A DNA stretch of 13,785 nucleotides from Hyphococcus sp. (GTDB lineage Bacteria; Pseudomonadota; Alphaproteobacteria; Caulobacterales; Parvularculaceae). Below, in pieces: positions 5,267-13,258 of the stretch. The stretch is from NCBI GenBank assembly GCA_021604605.1, contig BQJH01000049.1, positions 1 through 13,785 of the forward strand, read 5' to 3'. The position numbers and the translations under genes are program-made. The stretch's first letter is position 1, and the number at the start of each line of letters is the position of its first letter. The notes under the pieces are model-generated. The model was not told the DNA's origin and ran no database searches. It worked only from the letters and a program-made list of their open reading frames with translations.

Positions 5267-7570
5267 ATGGACGACGAAACAGCGAAATTCACAGATCAGG
5301 AAGCGCTTGATTTTCACACGCGTGGCGGCAAGCCCGGCAAGCTGGAAATCACGCCGACCAAACCCATGGCGACCCAGCGCGATCTGTCTCTCGCCTATTC
5401 CCCCGGGGTGGCTGTGCCGGTGCAAAAAATCGCCGACGACCCGGACACAGCTTATGATTATACCTCCAAAGGCAACATGGTCGCCGTGATCTCTAACGGG
5501 ACGGCGATCTTGGGCATGGGTAATCTCGGCGCGCTCGCTTCCAAGCCTGTGATGGAGGGGAAATCAGTCCTGTTTAAACGCTTTGCCGATATCGATTCCA
5601 TCGACATTGAGGTCGACACAGAAGACCCGGATGAATTCATCAACGCGGTTAAGCATCTTGGACCAGCCTTTGGCGGTATTAATCTGGAAGACATCGCGGC
5701 GCCGGAAAGTTTCGTGATTGAGCAGCGCCTGAAAGAGTTGATGGACATTCCGGTCTTTCACGATGATCAGCACGGGACGGCCATCATCGCCGCTGCGGGC
5801 CTGATCAACGCCCTCGACATTACCGGCAAGTCGATCAAGGACGTTAAGGTCGCTGTTTCCGGCGCTGGTTCATCCGCCCTTTCCGTCATTGGACTGATTA
5901 AAGCCATGGGCCTGCCCCATGACAATGCGCTGGTCTGCGATTCCAAAGGCGTCCTTTACAAAGGTCGCACCGAGCGCATGGACCAATGGCGCTCTGCCCA
6001 TGCCGTTGAAACCGACAAACGCACACTGGCCGAAGCCATGGACGGCGCGGACGTTTGTATCGGCCTTTCCGTCGCCGGAGCGGTGACGAAAGACATGGTC
6101 AAATCCATGGCGAAAAACCCGATCATCTTTGCCATGGCCAACCCGACGCCGGAAATCACGCCAGAAGAAATTCGTGAAGTTCGTGATGATGCGATTATCG
6201 CCACAGGCCGGTCGGACTATCCGAACCAAGTCAATAATGTTCTGGGTTTTCCTTATATCTTCCGCGGAGCGCTCGATGCACGGGCGCGCACCATAAACGA
6301 AGAAATGAAAATTGCCTGCGCGAATGCGCTGGCCAAGCTTGCGCGCGAAGATGTACCGGACGAAGTTGCCGCCGCTTACGGCAAGCTGCTTCGTTACGGA
6401 CCCGGCTACATCATCCCGACGCCATTTGATCCGCGATTAATTTCCGAGATTCCACCAGCCGTCGCCAAAGCGGCGGTCGACTCCGGGGTCGCCCGGAAGC
6501 CGATTGAAGACCTAACCACCTATAAAAACACACTCGCCGCCCGGCTCGACCCTTCGGCGTCATTCCTGCAGAAAATCTATTCTTCATTGCGCGGCTGTGA
6601 AACGCCTAAACGCATTGTCTTTGCAGAAGGCGAAGAGGTGTCTGTGGTGCGCGCCGCTTATGCGTTCCAGCAAGAGGGGCTTGGCACGCCTGTACTCATC
6701 GGCCGGGAAGATTATATCAAAAACGCCCTTGCCGATGCGGGCCTGCCTGTGAACACCGAGTTTGAAGTCTATCACTCGCGCACATCACCGCATAATGCTG
6801 TCTACACAGAGTACCTTTACAAGCGTCTACAGCGGCAGGGTTACCTCTTTCGTGACGCCCAGCGCCTCGTCAACACCGACCGAAATGTTTACGCAGCCTG
6901 CATGCTCGTCCATGGCCACGCAGACGGCATGGTAACAGGCGTGACACGCCATTATGACGTAGCCCTTTCGAACGTTCGCCTTGCCCTTGATCCGCGCCCG
7001 GATGAACGTATGATCGGTCTGTCCATTATTCTGACTAAAAACCGAACATTATTTGTTGCCGACACGAATGTGACAGAACTCCCAACCTCTGAGGATTTGG
7101 CGGACATTGCCGTTCAAGTCGCCCATGCGGCGCGCCACATCGGCTTCCCCCCCAAGGTGGCATTTGTTTCCTATTCCAATTTCGGCAACCCCGACACAGC
7201 ACATTCGCGCCGCGTGGCCGGGGCTGTCGAGCTGCTCGACAAGCGCACTGATGTCGATTTTGAATATGAAGGCGAGATGACGCCTCGCATGGCGTTGAAC
7301 GAAAAGGTCCGCGCGGTTTATCCGTTCTCCCGCCTCAAAGGCGAAGCCAATGTGTTGATTACGCCGGGCGTACACTCTGCTGCGATTTCAACAAAACTGC
7401 TTGGAGAAATTGGCGGCGCGACAGTGCTCGGGCCGGTCCTGATTGGACTTGAACGCCCGGTTCAAATCGCACAAGTCGGCGCCGGAGTAGCTGACATCGT
7501 CACACTTGCTGCGATGGCCGCTTATGAACTCGATCACGAGCATAGGAGCTGGGCCCAAAAGATGGGTTAG
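5267..7570 (+). CDS. maeB: NADP-dependent malic enzyme, MaeB type with C-terminal phosphotransacetylase-like domain
   Basis: A 767-residue hybrid malic enzyme that decarboxylates malate to pyruvate with reduction of NADP. The malic domain (about 1-430) shows Y44 (LAYSPGVA), K99 (MEGKSVLFK), the metal ligands E141/D142 (INLEDI) and D167 (HDDQHGT), and the Rossmann loop GAGSSA (199-204). From about 440 to 760 there is a phosphotransacetylase-like domain (HADGMVTG at 551-558, SYSNFGNPD 635-643). In MaeB proteins this domain is not a working Pta but takes part in acetyl-CoA control. In keeping, the segment that reads P-D-L-N-x-G-N in Pta reads P-G-V-H-S-A-A here (700-706). ATG 5267 has AAGAGG five bases upstream. 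The promoter in the 87-base divergent gap is unclear (TTGCCA at 5208-5213 lacks a good -10 partner). The stop overlaps the convergent hydrolase stop by four bases. Confidence 0.96.
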   Translation: MDDETAKFTDQEALDFHTRGGKPGKLEITPTKPMATQRDLSLAYSPGVAVPVQKIADDPDTAYDYTSKGNMVAVISNGTAILGMGNLGALASKPVMEGKSVLFKRFADIDSIDIEVDTEDPDEFINAVKHLGPAFGGINLEDIAAPESFVIEQRLKELMDIPVFHDDQHGTAIIAAAGLINALDITGKSIKDVKVAVSGAGSSALSVIGLIKAMGLPHDNALVCDSKGVLYKGRTERMDQWRSAHAVETDKRTLAEAMDGADVCIGLSVAGAVTKDMVKSMAKNPIIFAMANPTPEITPEEIREVRDDAIIATGRSDYPNQVNNVLGFPYIFRGALDARARTINEEMKIACANALAKLAREDVPDEVAAAYGKLLRYGPGYIIPTPFDPRLISEIPPAVAKAAVDSGVARKPIEDLTTYKNTLAARLDPSASFLQKIYSSLRGCETPKRIVFAEGEEVSVVRAAYAFQQEGLGTPVLIGREDYIKNALADAGLPVNTEFEVYHSRTSPHNAVYTEYLYKRLQRQGYLFRDAQRLVNTDRNVYAACMLVHGHADGMVTGVTRHYDVALSNVRLALDPRPDERMIGLSIILTKNRTLFVADTNVTELPTSEDLADIAVQVAHAARHIGFPPKVAFVSYSNFGNPDTAHSRRVAGAVELLDKRTDVDFEYEGEMTPRMALNEKVRAVYPFSRLKGEANVLITPGVHSAAISTKLLGEIGGATVLGPVLIGLERPVQIAQVGAGVADIVTLAAMAAYELDHEHRSWAQKMG

Positions 7571-8991
7571 AGCTTTTTTGCTACCCGTTTGTGTCCTTCT
7601 ACAACGAGTATTAGCGATACAACTGAGCCCGTATCATCGATGTCAAAAATGATCTGCGCGTCAGCGACGGTGTAGAAGAAAGCATTTACCTTATACGGAT
7701 AGACTGGATAGCGCTTGTCATTTGACACCTGTGCGTATAGCTGGCCATTTTCTTCAGATATCGTCATCGTTTCGTCTTCGCCAAGCTGATAAACGCCAGG
7801 AAATGGCGCCAGCGCCCCAACAGGCAATTCAATCTCACGCAAGCTTTCGAGTTCACGCAGTGGCCTCTCCTCGTCCAACAAATGCAGCCCGATATCATTA
7901 ACAGAAAAAGCCGTATTACTAAGAATCACTACCGCTTGCTTTCGATCAGCGTTATTTATAAATCCGAAAAATGACCTGGAACCGCCGGTTCCCCCATCAT
8001 GCCAGAAAATATTTTCACCACTAGCGGTTTGTGTAGGACTAATCCAACCAAGGTAAAATGATTTGTCGCCACCGGGGATAGCATATTGCTGCTCGTAAGT
8101 GGATTTTATGCTGGTTGTGATATCTACGTCAGCACCGAAGCCCGCAAAAGAAGCAGCAAATTTTTGCATATCATTTAATGTTGACCGGATCGCACCCGCC
8201 CCGGCCAGTATGTCAAAATCCCATCGCGATGACGGCTTGCGAATTGAATTATGAGGCTCGGCGAATCTGTCGTCCATTGCGGTCGGTGTTACTAGGTGAG
8301 TGTCAACCATACCCAACGGATCGAAAACCCTTTCCTTAATCAGCTCTGCATAAGTGACGCTTGCGCGCTCTGCCAAAATATATCCCAGCAATCCCATGCC
8401 AATATTGGAATAAGCATAAATTTCGCCGGGCGCCGATTCCGGTGTAACGTTACGCAGGTATTCAAAGAGTTTATCTTTACCGTAATTAGCAAAAATACCA
8501 CGCTCGTCCCTTGCATTGCTGTTGGGCGGGTTTCGTTCAAAACCGGATGTATGTGTCGCCAAATGCAGAAGCGTAATCCGGTCCCCGAGACTATTTTGCA
8601 AAGACACCTCTGTTGGCAAATATTTTGAGATCGGATCGTTAAGAGAGACCTCCCCCTTGGCGACCATGTCAGCAAGTATCACAGATGTGAATATTTTGGT
8701 TAGCGAGCCGATTTCAAAAATAGTATCTGGAGTGATAGACGCACCACCGCCCGCAATACGTTCACCTGCCGTATAAATCTGTGCTCCATCCGGTAAGATA
8801 ACCGCTGCGGCCATACCGATATTGCGTTCCGCCCGAAAAATACGATCATCAAGGATCGCCGCTAAATATGCATTATTCTCATCCGCAACCGTTTGCGGTT
8901 CACGCACGGCGCTGCGCTCATCAGGCTGGCCGCAGCCAAACACCACCAGCGCCGCAACACTCATGCCAGCCATTGATTTTAAAATATGCAT
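7567..8991 (-). CDS. Serine hydrolase lipoprotein, beta-lactamase (class C/AmpC-like) fold
   Basis: A 474-residue protein of the Beta-lactamase (PF00144) family of penicillin-binding-protein-like hydrolases and esterases. The N-terminus (MHILKSMAGMSVAALVVFGC) is a lipoprotein signal with a slightly off-consensus lipobox VFG-C20, so the mature protein is probably anchored to a membrane on the periplasmic side. Catalytic motifs are S96-L-T-K99, Y194-S-N196 (AYSN) and H331-D-G in WHDGGTGG. From about 390 a small beta-rich C-terminal domain follows (FPGVYQLGEDETMTI), as in esterase/peptidase members. The substrate is unknown and antibiotic resistance should not be assumed. The start is ATG 8991, preceded immediately by GGAGGGGG. 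The gene is visibly more AT-rich than its neighbours, and its stop interlocks with that of maeB. It lies 107 bases downstream of the SDR gene on the same strand. Confidence 0.9.
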   Translation of the reverse strand: MHILKSMAGMSVAALVVFGCGQPDERSAVREPQTVADENNAYLAAILDDRIFRAERNIGMAAAVILPDGAQIYTAGERIAGGGASITPDTIFEIGSLTKIFTSVILADMVAKGEVSLNDPISKYLPTEVSLQNSLGDRITLLHLATHTSGFERNPPNSNARDERGIFANYGKDKLFEYLRNVTPESAPGEIYAYSNIGMGLLGYILAERASVTYAELIKERVFDPLGMVDTHLVTPTAMDDRFAEPHNSIRKPSSRWDFDILAGAGAIRSTLNDMQKFAASFAGFGADVDITTSIKSTYEQQYAIPGGDKSFYLGWISPTQTASGENIFWHDGGTGGSRSFFGFINNADRKQAVVILSNTAFSVNDIGLHLLDEERPLRELESLREIELPVGALAPFPGVYQLGEDETMTISEENGQLYAQVSNDKRYPVYPYKVNAFFYTVADAQIIFDIDDTGSVVSLILVVEGHKRVAKKL

Positions 8992-9098
8992 GCCCCCTCC
9001 AAGATATTTTATGGCGGCAGTATAGGGAGCTAAGTGTTCACGCACAGAATTTTTTGATCCTCTTGTCTTGTCTCGGCAACGTCCCGCCGCAAATGTCG

Positions 9099-9911
9099 TC
9101 ATTCACCGGATTGGCGGCGAAACTTCGCAGACTGCTGTTTGACCATTGCGGCGCCCCATGGACGCGGCAGGGCTTTCATGAGCCAAACGGTGAACTTATT
9201 CCAAAGGCCGGGAACGTAAACCACGTGACCTTTTTCAACCGCCTCTAACGCGCCCTCTACAACCGGTTCCGGCGACATGAACATATAACCCGGCAGTTGC
9301 GAAACGAGGCCGCGCGTGTCGTTGACGTCATGAAATTCTGAATAAGTAAATCCGGGGCAAAGCGCCGAAGCATTGACCCCGGCGCCTTCGCACTCCGCCG
9401 CCAACGACTGGGCAAAGCTCACAAGAAAAGCCTTCGCGGGGCCATACATCGTGTGCCCGGCCGAGCCCGGCACAAGCCCGGCGACAGAAGAGACATGAAT
9501 GATCCGACCGTAATCACGCGCAATCATACCCGGCAAAAAGAGCCGCGTTAAATGCGCGTAACTCGTCACCATCAATTGCAGAAAATCACGATGCGCCGGC
9601 CATTCATTTTCCGTGTAAAAACCCGGCAAGCCAAACCCGGCATTGCTGATCAGGATATCAACGTCAATTCCATCCGCCGCCAACACACGGGCAATCTCCG
9701 GCGGCGCATCAGTATCGGCGAGATCGGCCGCAATCGTTTTCACTTTTACATTGTGCTTTGTTCGCAAGTCAGCCGCGAGAGCTTCCAAGCGGTCTTTGCG
9801 ACGCGCCGTCAGAACGAGGTTGGCGCCGCGAGCGGCCAATGCGTCGGCAAAGACAGCGCCGATACCTGCAGATGCGCCAGTCACCAACGCCCATTTGTTT
9901 GAGTAAATCAT
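9099..9911 (-). CDS. Short-chain dehydrogenase/reductase (classical SDR)
   Basis: A 270-residue classical SDR. It has the nucleotide loop TGASAGIG (11-18), basic residues after beta-2 (TARRKDR, 35-41) that favour NADP(H), D63 in AADLAD, NAG (90-92), the catalytic serine in HVSSVAG (139-145) and Y156-G-P-A-K160. PGF at 186-188 follows the active site. The C-terminus (VPGLWNKFTVWLMKALPRPW) is a hydrophobic/basic segment typical of the DltE/COG0300 group. The substrate is unknown. ATG 9911 is the only sensible start (GAAAG nearby). It may be transcribed with the downstream serine hydrolase. A 223-base divergent gap separates it from the next plus-strand gene. Confidence 0.92.
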   Translation of the reverse strand: MIYSNKWALVTGASAGIGAVFADALAARGANLVLTARRKDRLEALAADLRTKHNVKVKTIAADLADTDAPPEIARVLAADGIDVDILISNAGFGLPGFYTENEWPAHRDFLQLMVTSYAHLTRLFLPGMIARDYGRIIHVSSVAGLVPGSAGHTMYGPAKAFLVSFAQSLAAECEGAGVNASALCPGFTYSEFHDVNDTRGLVSQLPGYMFMSPEPVVEGALEAVEKGHVVYVPGLWNKFTVWLMKALPRPWGAAMVKQQSAKFRRQSGE

Positions 9912-10006
9912 CGCTAACTTTCATCATTGCTTTGACAGGGGCGTCAAGATTTGGGGAGCGTGAAGCTTTCTGCCCTGTTAACCACTTTATGACCAACAAA
10001 ACCACG

Positions 10007-10026
10007 CGTTAATACTTTATTGAACG
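10007..10026. repeat. Imperfect inverted repeat in the 223-base divergent intergenic region
   Basis: CGTTAATA (10007-10014) and TATTGAACG (10018-10026) pair over eight bases with one bulged G and a three-base spacer. The same stretch also reads TTAA-N7-TTGA, one base short of the CtrA half-site pair TTAA-N7-TTAA known from alphaproteobacteria. It lies about 110 bases upstream of the small membrane protein gene and about 95 bases upstream of the SDR gene. It may be an operator for either gene or simply chance. The rest of 9912-10134 holds no recognisable RNA gene or ORF. Confidence 0.25.
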
Positions 10027-10134
10027 CCTAAGCCCCCGAATTTGCACGAAACTTGCTGTTCCATCGCTATTGCCGTCGCCATAGAGGCGGCCTAAAACTG
10101 GTTAAGAAATTCTAGCGCTTAAAGGCATCTGATT

Positions 10135-10500
10135 TTGGAAAGCATCGAATTCATCGCAATTCTAGCCACGTTTGGCGCGGTCCTGTTCTGGTATATTCAG
10201 AACGTGCAGACCGCCAGCGAGGGCGATAAGGGCCTTCTTGCAATCACTCAGGACCCTGAAATCACCAAGCCAGTGGGCCAGCGGCGGCGCTACACAATTA
10301 AACCGCGCCTTGCACATTCCAAGCGGGATTTGCGCGACACGGGCGGGATCCAGAACCTGGCAGCAGCGACGCCTGCGTTTAACACACTCACCACAAAAGA
10401 AGGGTTACGCCGCAAATTTCAACGCCAGGACGAGGCGCGCTATCGCGTCAAAGACAAGGCGGCGGCCTACAAGCCACGCAGCGGACCAACCGCCGCGTAA
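10135..10500 (+). CDS. Unrecognised small membrane-anchored basic protein (TTG start)
   Basis: I do not recognise this protein. It has 121 residues, with one membrane segment near the N-terminus (about residues 5-21, FIAILATFGAVLFWYI). The long soluble tail is rich in Arg and Lys (QRRR at 49-52, LRRKFQRQDEARYRVKDK about 91-108) and is probably cytoplasmic, given the strong positive charge. After the initiator there is no methionine in the whole reading frame, so translation must begin at a non-ATG codon: TTG 10135, with AAAGG about nine bases upstream, is the best choice. It is preferred over overlapping frames because it alone gives a clean membrane helix. It lies 81 bases upstream of hemH on the same strand and could be co-transcribed with it. 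Confidence 0.6.
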   Translation: MESIEFIAILATFGAVLFWYIQNVQTASEGDKGLLAITQDPEITKPVGQRRRYTIKPRLAHSKRDLRDTGGIQNLAAATPAFNTLTTKEGLRRKFQRQDEARYRVKDKAAAYKPRSGPTAA

Positions 10501-10581
10501 CAAACCCTGTATAGCGCGTAGCGAATTCGTTAAAAGCAATGCTTGAAAAATACACCCGCGCGGCTACACCCTTATCCATAC

Positions 10582-11622
10582 ATGACCTCTAACGCTAATC
10601 AGCACACTGCCGATAAGGCCAGCGATCACCCCGAAGTGGCGCAGGGGAAAATTGGCGTTTTACTTGTCAATCTCGGCACACCTGACGAAGCAACGCCGAA
10701 AGCTGTGCGCCGGTATCTCGCAGAGTTTTTAAGCGATGAACGGATTGTTGATCTACCGCGCACACTTTGGCTGCCGATTTTACATGGCGTCATCTTGAAT
10801 GTTCGCCCGGCGGCGACGGCGCGTAACTATAGAAAGATCTGGCGAGAAGAAAGCAACGAAAGCCCGTTGCGCTATTTTACTCGTGCGCAAGCCGAAAAAA
10901 CGGCAGAACGCTTCAACGACATTGTGCGTGTTGACTGGGCTATGCGCTATGGCAACCCATCCGTTGCAAGCCGAATAGCGGCGCTGAAAGACGCAGGGTG
11001 TACACGCATATTGGTTGTTCCGCTTTACCCACAATATTCTGCGACCACGACAGCGAGCGTCACAGACGCCGTTTTTGACGCCGTTAAGGCCATGCGGTGG
11101 CAACCGGCCATCCGCATTGCGCCCGCGTTCCACGATGAACCCCTTTACATCCAAGCATTAGCGGGCGTGACGCGGGCGCGGCTTAACACTCTCGAGTGGC
11201 AGCCTGACCGTATCGCCCTATCTTTTCATGGCCTACCACAACGCTATTTTGATGCAGGCGATCCTTACTATTGCCATTGCGCAAAGACCGCCCGCCTCTT
11301 ACGCGAAGAAATGGGATGGACTGAGGAATTTGCGCCGCTTGTTTTTCAATCAAAGTTCGGGCGTGAGAAATGGTTGGAACCGGCTGCGGAAGAAACGATA
11401 AAGGCCCTCGCTGCTGATGGCGTTAAAAATATCGCGGTCATCATGCCCGGTTTCGTCTCTGACTGTATCGAGACGCTAGAAGAAATCGACATCGCGGCGC
11501 GGAAAACTTTCCTCGATGCTGGCGGTGAAAATTTTCACGCCATCCACTGCCTCAATGACACGTCAGAAATGATCACGCTTCTGGAAATGCTCATTCGTCG
11601 CGAGACAGCTGGCTGGGTATAA
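10582..11622 (+). CDS. hemH: Ferrochelatase (protoporphyrin/coproporphyrin iron chelatase)
   Basis: A 346-residue ferrochelatase that inserts Fe2+ into the porphyrin in the last steps of haem synthesis. Signatures in order: VLLVNLGTPD (26-35), WAMRYGNPS (119-127), PLYPQYSATTTAS (147-159), LSFHGLP (213-219) with active-site H216, DPYYCHCAKTARLL (227-240), VFQSKFGREKWLEP (254-267) and PGFVSDCIETLEEID (289-303) with catalytic E297. The C-terminal 30 residues have one Cys only (C323), so the [2Fe-2S]-binding Cys set known from some ferrochelatases is not evident. ATG 10582 is chosen although no Shine-Dalgarno is seen; a TTG at 10543 would add 13 unrelated residues. The HDAC-family gene follows after seven bases, which suggests coupled translation. 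Confidence 0.96.
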   Translation: MTSNANQHTADKASDHPEVAQGKIGVLLVNLGTPDEATPKAVRRYLAEFLSDERIVDLPRTLWLPILHGVILNVRPAATARNYRKIWREESNESPLRYFTRAQAEKTAERFNDIVRVDWAMRYGNPSVASRIAALKDAGCTRILVVPLYPQYSATTTASVTDAVFDAVKAMRWQPAIRIAPAFHDEPLYIQALAGVTRARLNTLEWQPDRIALSFHGLPQRYFDAGDPYYCHCAKTARLLREEMGWTEEFAPLVFQSKFGREKWLEPAAEETIKALAADGVKNIAVIMPGFVSDCIETLEEIDIAARKTFLDAGGENFHAIHCLNDTSEMITLLEMLIRRETAGWV

Positions 11623-11629
11623 GCCCAGT

Positions 11630-12529
11630 ATGAAATTTTTCTATTCCGATACATTCAATCTGAACCTGCCCCCGGGGCATCGGTTTCCGGGTACGAAATA
11701 TACGATGCTACGAAAAACCCTGCTTGAAGATGGCGTCATCGACGCGAGCGCATTACACGCCTCGCCCCTAGCAAGCGATGCTGACCTCTTGCGCGCCCAT
11801 GACGAGGATTATGTCCGGTCTATCGAGACCGGGACTATCGATAAAAGCGCCATGCGCCGGATCGGATTTCCGTGGTCAAAGCATGTGGCAAACCGCGCCC
11901 GGGCGACTATGGGTGGCGCAATTCTGGCCGCAAGAGCTGCACTTGAAGACGGTCTCTCCGGACAAATGGCCGGGGGCACTCACCACGCTCATTACGACTT
12001 TGGCGCTGGCTACTGTGTCTACAATGATTTTGCGATTGCGGCGCTAACAATGCTCGATGAGGCGCGCGTGACCCGCGTCGCTATTATCGATCTTGATGTC
12101 CATCAGGGCGACGGCAATGCGGCCATCCTTTCATCGCGCGATGATGTGTTTGTTTTATCCCTGCACGGAGAAAAAAACTTCCCCTTCCGCAAGGTACAGT
12201 CCGATCTCGACGTTAACTTGCCTGACGGAATAGAGGATAAAGCTTATCTTAAAGCGCTTACTGAGGCGCTGCCTGCCGTGTGGGCATTCAAGCCAGATCT
12301 GGTGCTTTATCAGGCAGGTGTAGATCCTTTGAGTGAAGACAAGCTTGGCCGGATGGCGCTGACCCATGAAGGGTTAATGAAACGAGACATGTTGGTGCTA
12401 AGCGAATGTAAAGCGCGCGGCATCCCCGTTTCTATGGCGATTGGGGGCGGCTACGCAGACCCGATAGACGCCAGCGTCGTCGCTTACGCAAATACATATC
12501 GCGTCGCAAAAAACATCTGGGGCTTCTAA
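11630..12529 (+). CDS. Histone deacetylase-family (arginase/deacetylase fold) zinc hydrolase
   Basis: A 299-residue HDAC-superfamily amide hydrolase, of the length of bacterial HDAC-like and human HDAC11-like members. Key residues: the charge-relay pair H118-H119 in GGTHHAH, zinc ligands D156 and H158 in IDLDVHQGDG and D232 in YQAGVDPLSEDKLG, and catalytic Y275 in IGGGYAD. The N-terminus has the family's MKFFYSDTF...PPGHRFPGTKY segment. Bacterial members remove acyl groups from proteins, acetylpolyamines or other small amides; which one applies cannot be told here. The start ATG 11630 lies seven bases after the hemH stop with little Shine-Dalgarno of its own, so expression is probably coupled to hemH. 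The 114 bases after its stop contain no clear terminator. Confidence 0.94.
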   Translation: MKFFYSDTFNLNLPPGHRFPGTKYTMLRKTLLEDGVIDASALHASPLASDADLLRAHDEDYVRSIETGTIDKSAMRRIGFPWSKHVANRARATMGGAILAARAALEDGLSGQMAGGTHHAHYDFGAGYCVYNDFAIAALTMLDEARVTRVAIIDLDVHQGDGNAAILSSRDDVFVLSLHGEKNFPFRKVQSDLDVNLPDGIEDKAYLKALTEALPAVWAFKPDLVLYQAGVDPLSEDKLGRMALTHEGLMKRDMLVLSECKARGIPVSMAIGGGYADPIDASVVAYANTYRVAKNIWGF

Positions 12530-12643
12530 AAGTACGCCCCGTCACCGCTAAAAGGCCGTTCGCCGATTTCGGGATATGTTTCTCTTGCTGCTGATCGCAA
12601 CAAAACGCATTGTTGTCACAGATAACTGAGCGATCGATCCTTA

Positions 12644-13258
12644 ATGGAAATTTTCAGCGCCGAATTCTGGTCAATTTTTCTGGACCCGGAAAAATATCGG
12701 GTGATGATTGAAGCCATGGGACCATGGGGGCCGCTCGCCTCTGTCGGCGCAATGGTGGTCGTTTCTTTTTTACCCCTACCGGCTGAAACTGTTGCCGTCG
12801 CCAATGGCGCCGCCTTTGGCAGGGGTATGGGGTTTGCGTTAACCTGGATCGGCGCAATGATCGCAGCGTGTCTGGCCTTTTGTCTGGCCCGGTGGGTGGG
12901 GCGGCCTGTTGTCAACCATGTACTTCCGAAAAAGACCCTTGAAAACTTTGAGCGACGCGTCGAAAGCCGTGGCGCGCCCTTCTTGCTGCTTGTCCGTATG
13001 ATCCCCTTTATTCCGTACACGATAGTAAATTATGGTTCTGGCCTCAGTCCCGTAAAGTTTCGCACTTACTTTTGGACCTCAGCCCTTGGCATGGCGCCGC
13101 CCATCTTCGCCTTTGTCAGCGTTGGCGCATTAATGATGGAGCAGCCATGGATCGGCTGGCTCTCCCTGGCGGCGGTAATTTTAGTCTTTGGATTATTGGC
13201 GTATTACACCCGGTCTAAATGGGGCAGCGCCGGTCAGGACGAAGCCAAAACGCCCTGA
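12644..13258 (+). CDS. VTT-domain (TVP38/TMEM64, DedA-like) membrane protein
   Basis: A 204-residue inner-membrane protein of the VTT (formerly SNARE-associated) family. Hydrophobic segments are at about 31-55, 60-84, 112-128, 141-166 and 168-188, with re-entrant character expected for the first and third. Typical motifs are FLPLPAETVAVANGAAFGRGMGF (42-64) and LVRMIPFIPYTIVNYGSGLSPVKFRTY (116-142), with the conserved R, prolines, N and G. DedA-type relatives act in lipid-carrier or lipid scrambling and membrane homeostasis; the role of TVP38-type bacterial members is less clear. ATG 12644 has no strong Shine-Dalgarno. The last 25 bases overlap the 3' end of the convergent threonine aldolase gene. 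Confidence 0.9.
   Translation: MEIFSAEFWSIFLDPEKYRVMIEAMGPWGPLASVGAMVVVSFLPLPAETVAVANGAAFGRGMGFALTWIGAMIAACLAFCLARWVGRPVVNHVLPKKTLENFERRVESRGAPFLLLVRMIPFIPYTIVNYGSGLSPVKFRTYFWTSALGMAPPIFAFVSVGALMMEQPWIGWLSLAAVILVFGLLAYYTRSKWGSAGQDEAKTP

Noticed and set aside
7567..8991. Antibiotic-resistance beta-lactamase
   Set aside because: The SxxK, YSN and HDG motifs show the fold, but the divergent sequence, lipoprotein signal and extra C-terminal domain fit the broad serine hydrolase family. Resistance cannot be claimed.
10172..10546. Overlapping plus-strand frame with an ATG start in the small membrane protein region
   Set aside because: Its product is a low-complexity Arg/Ser/Ala-rich sequence without a membrane helix or domain, and it runs past the end of the more convincing frame at 10135-10500.
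12716..12729. Two CCATGG sites in close succession near the start of the VTT gene
   Set aside because: They are short palindromes within a coding Met-Gly-Pro-Trp-Gly stretch and are explained by the amino-acid sequence.
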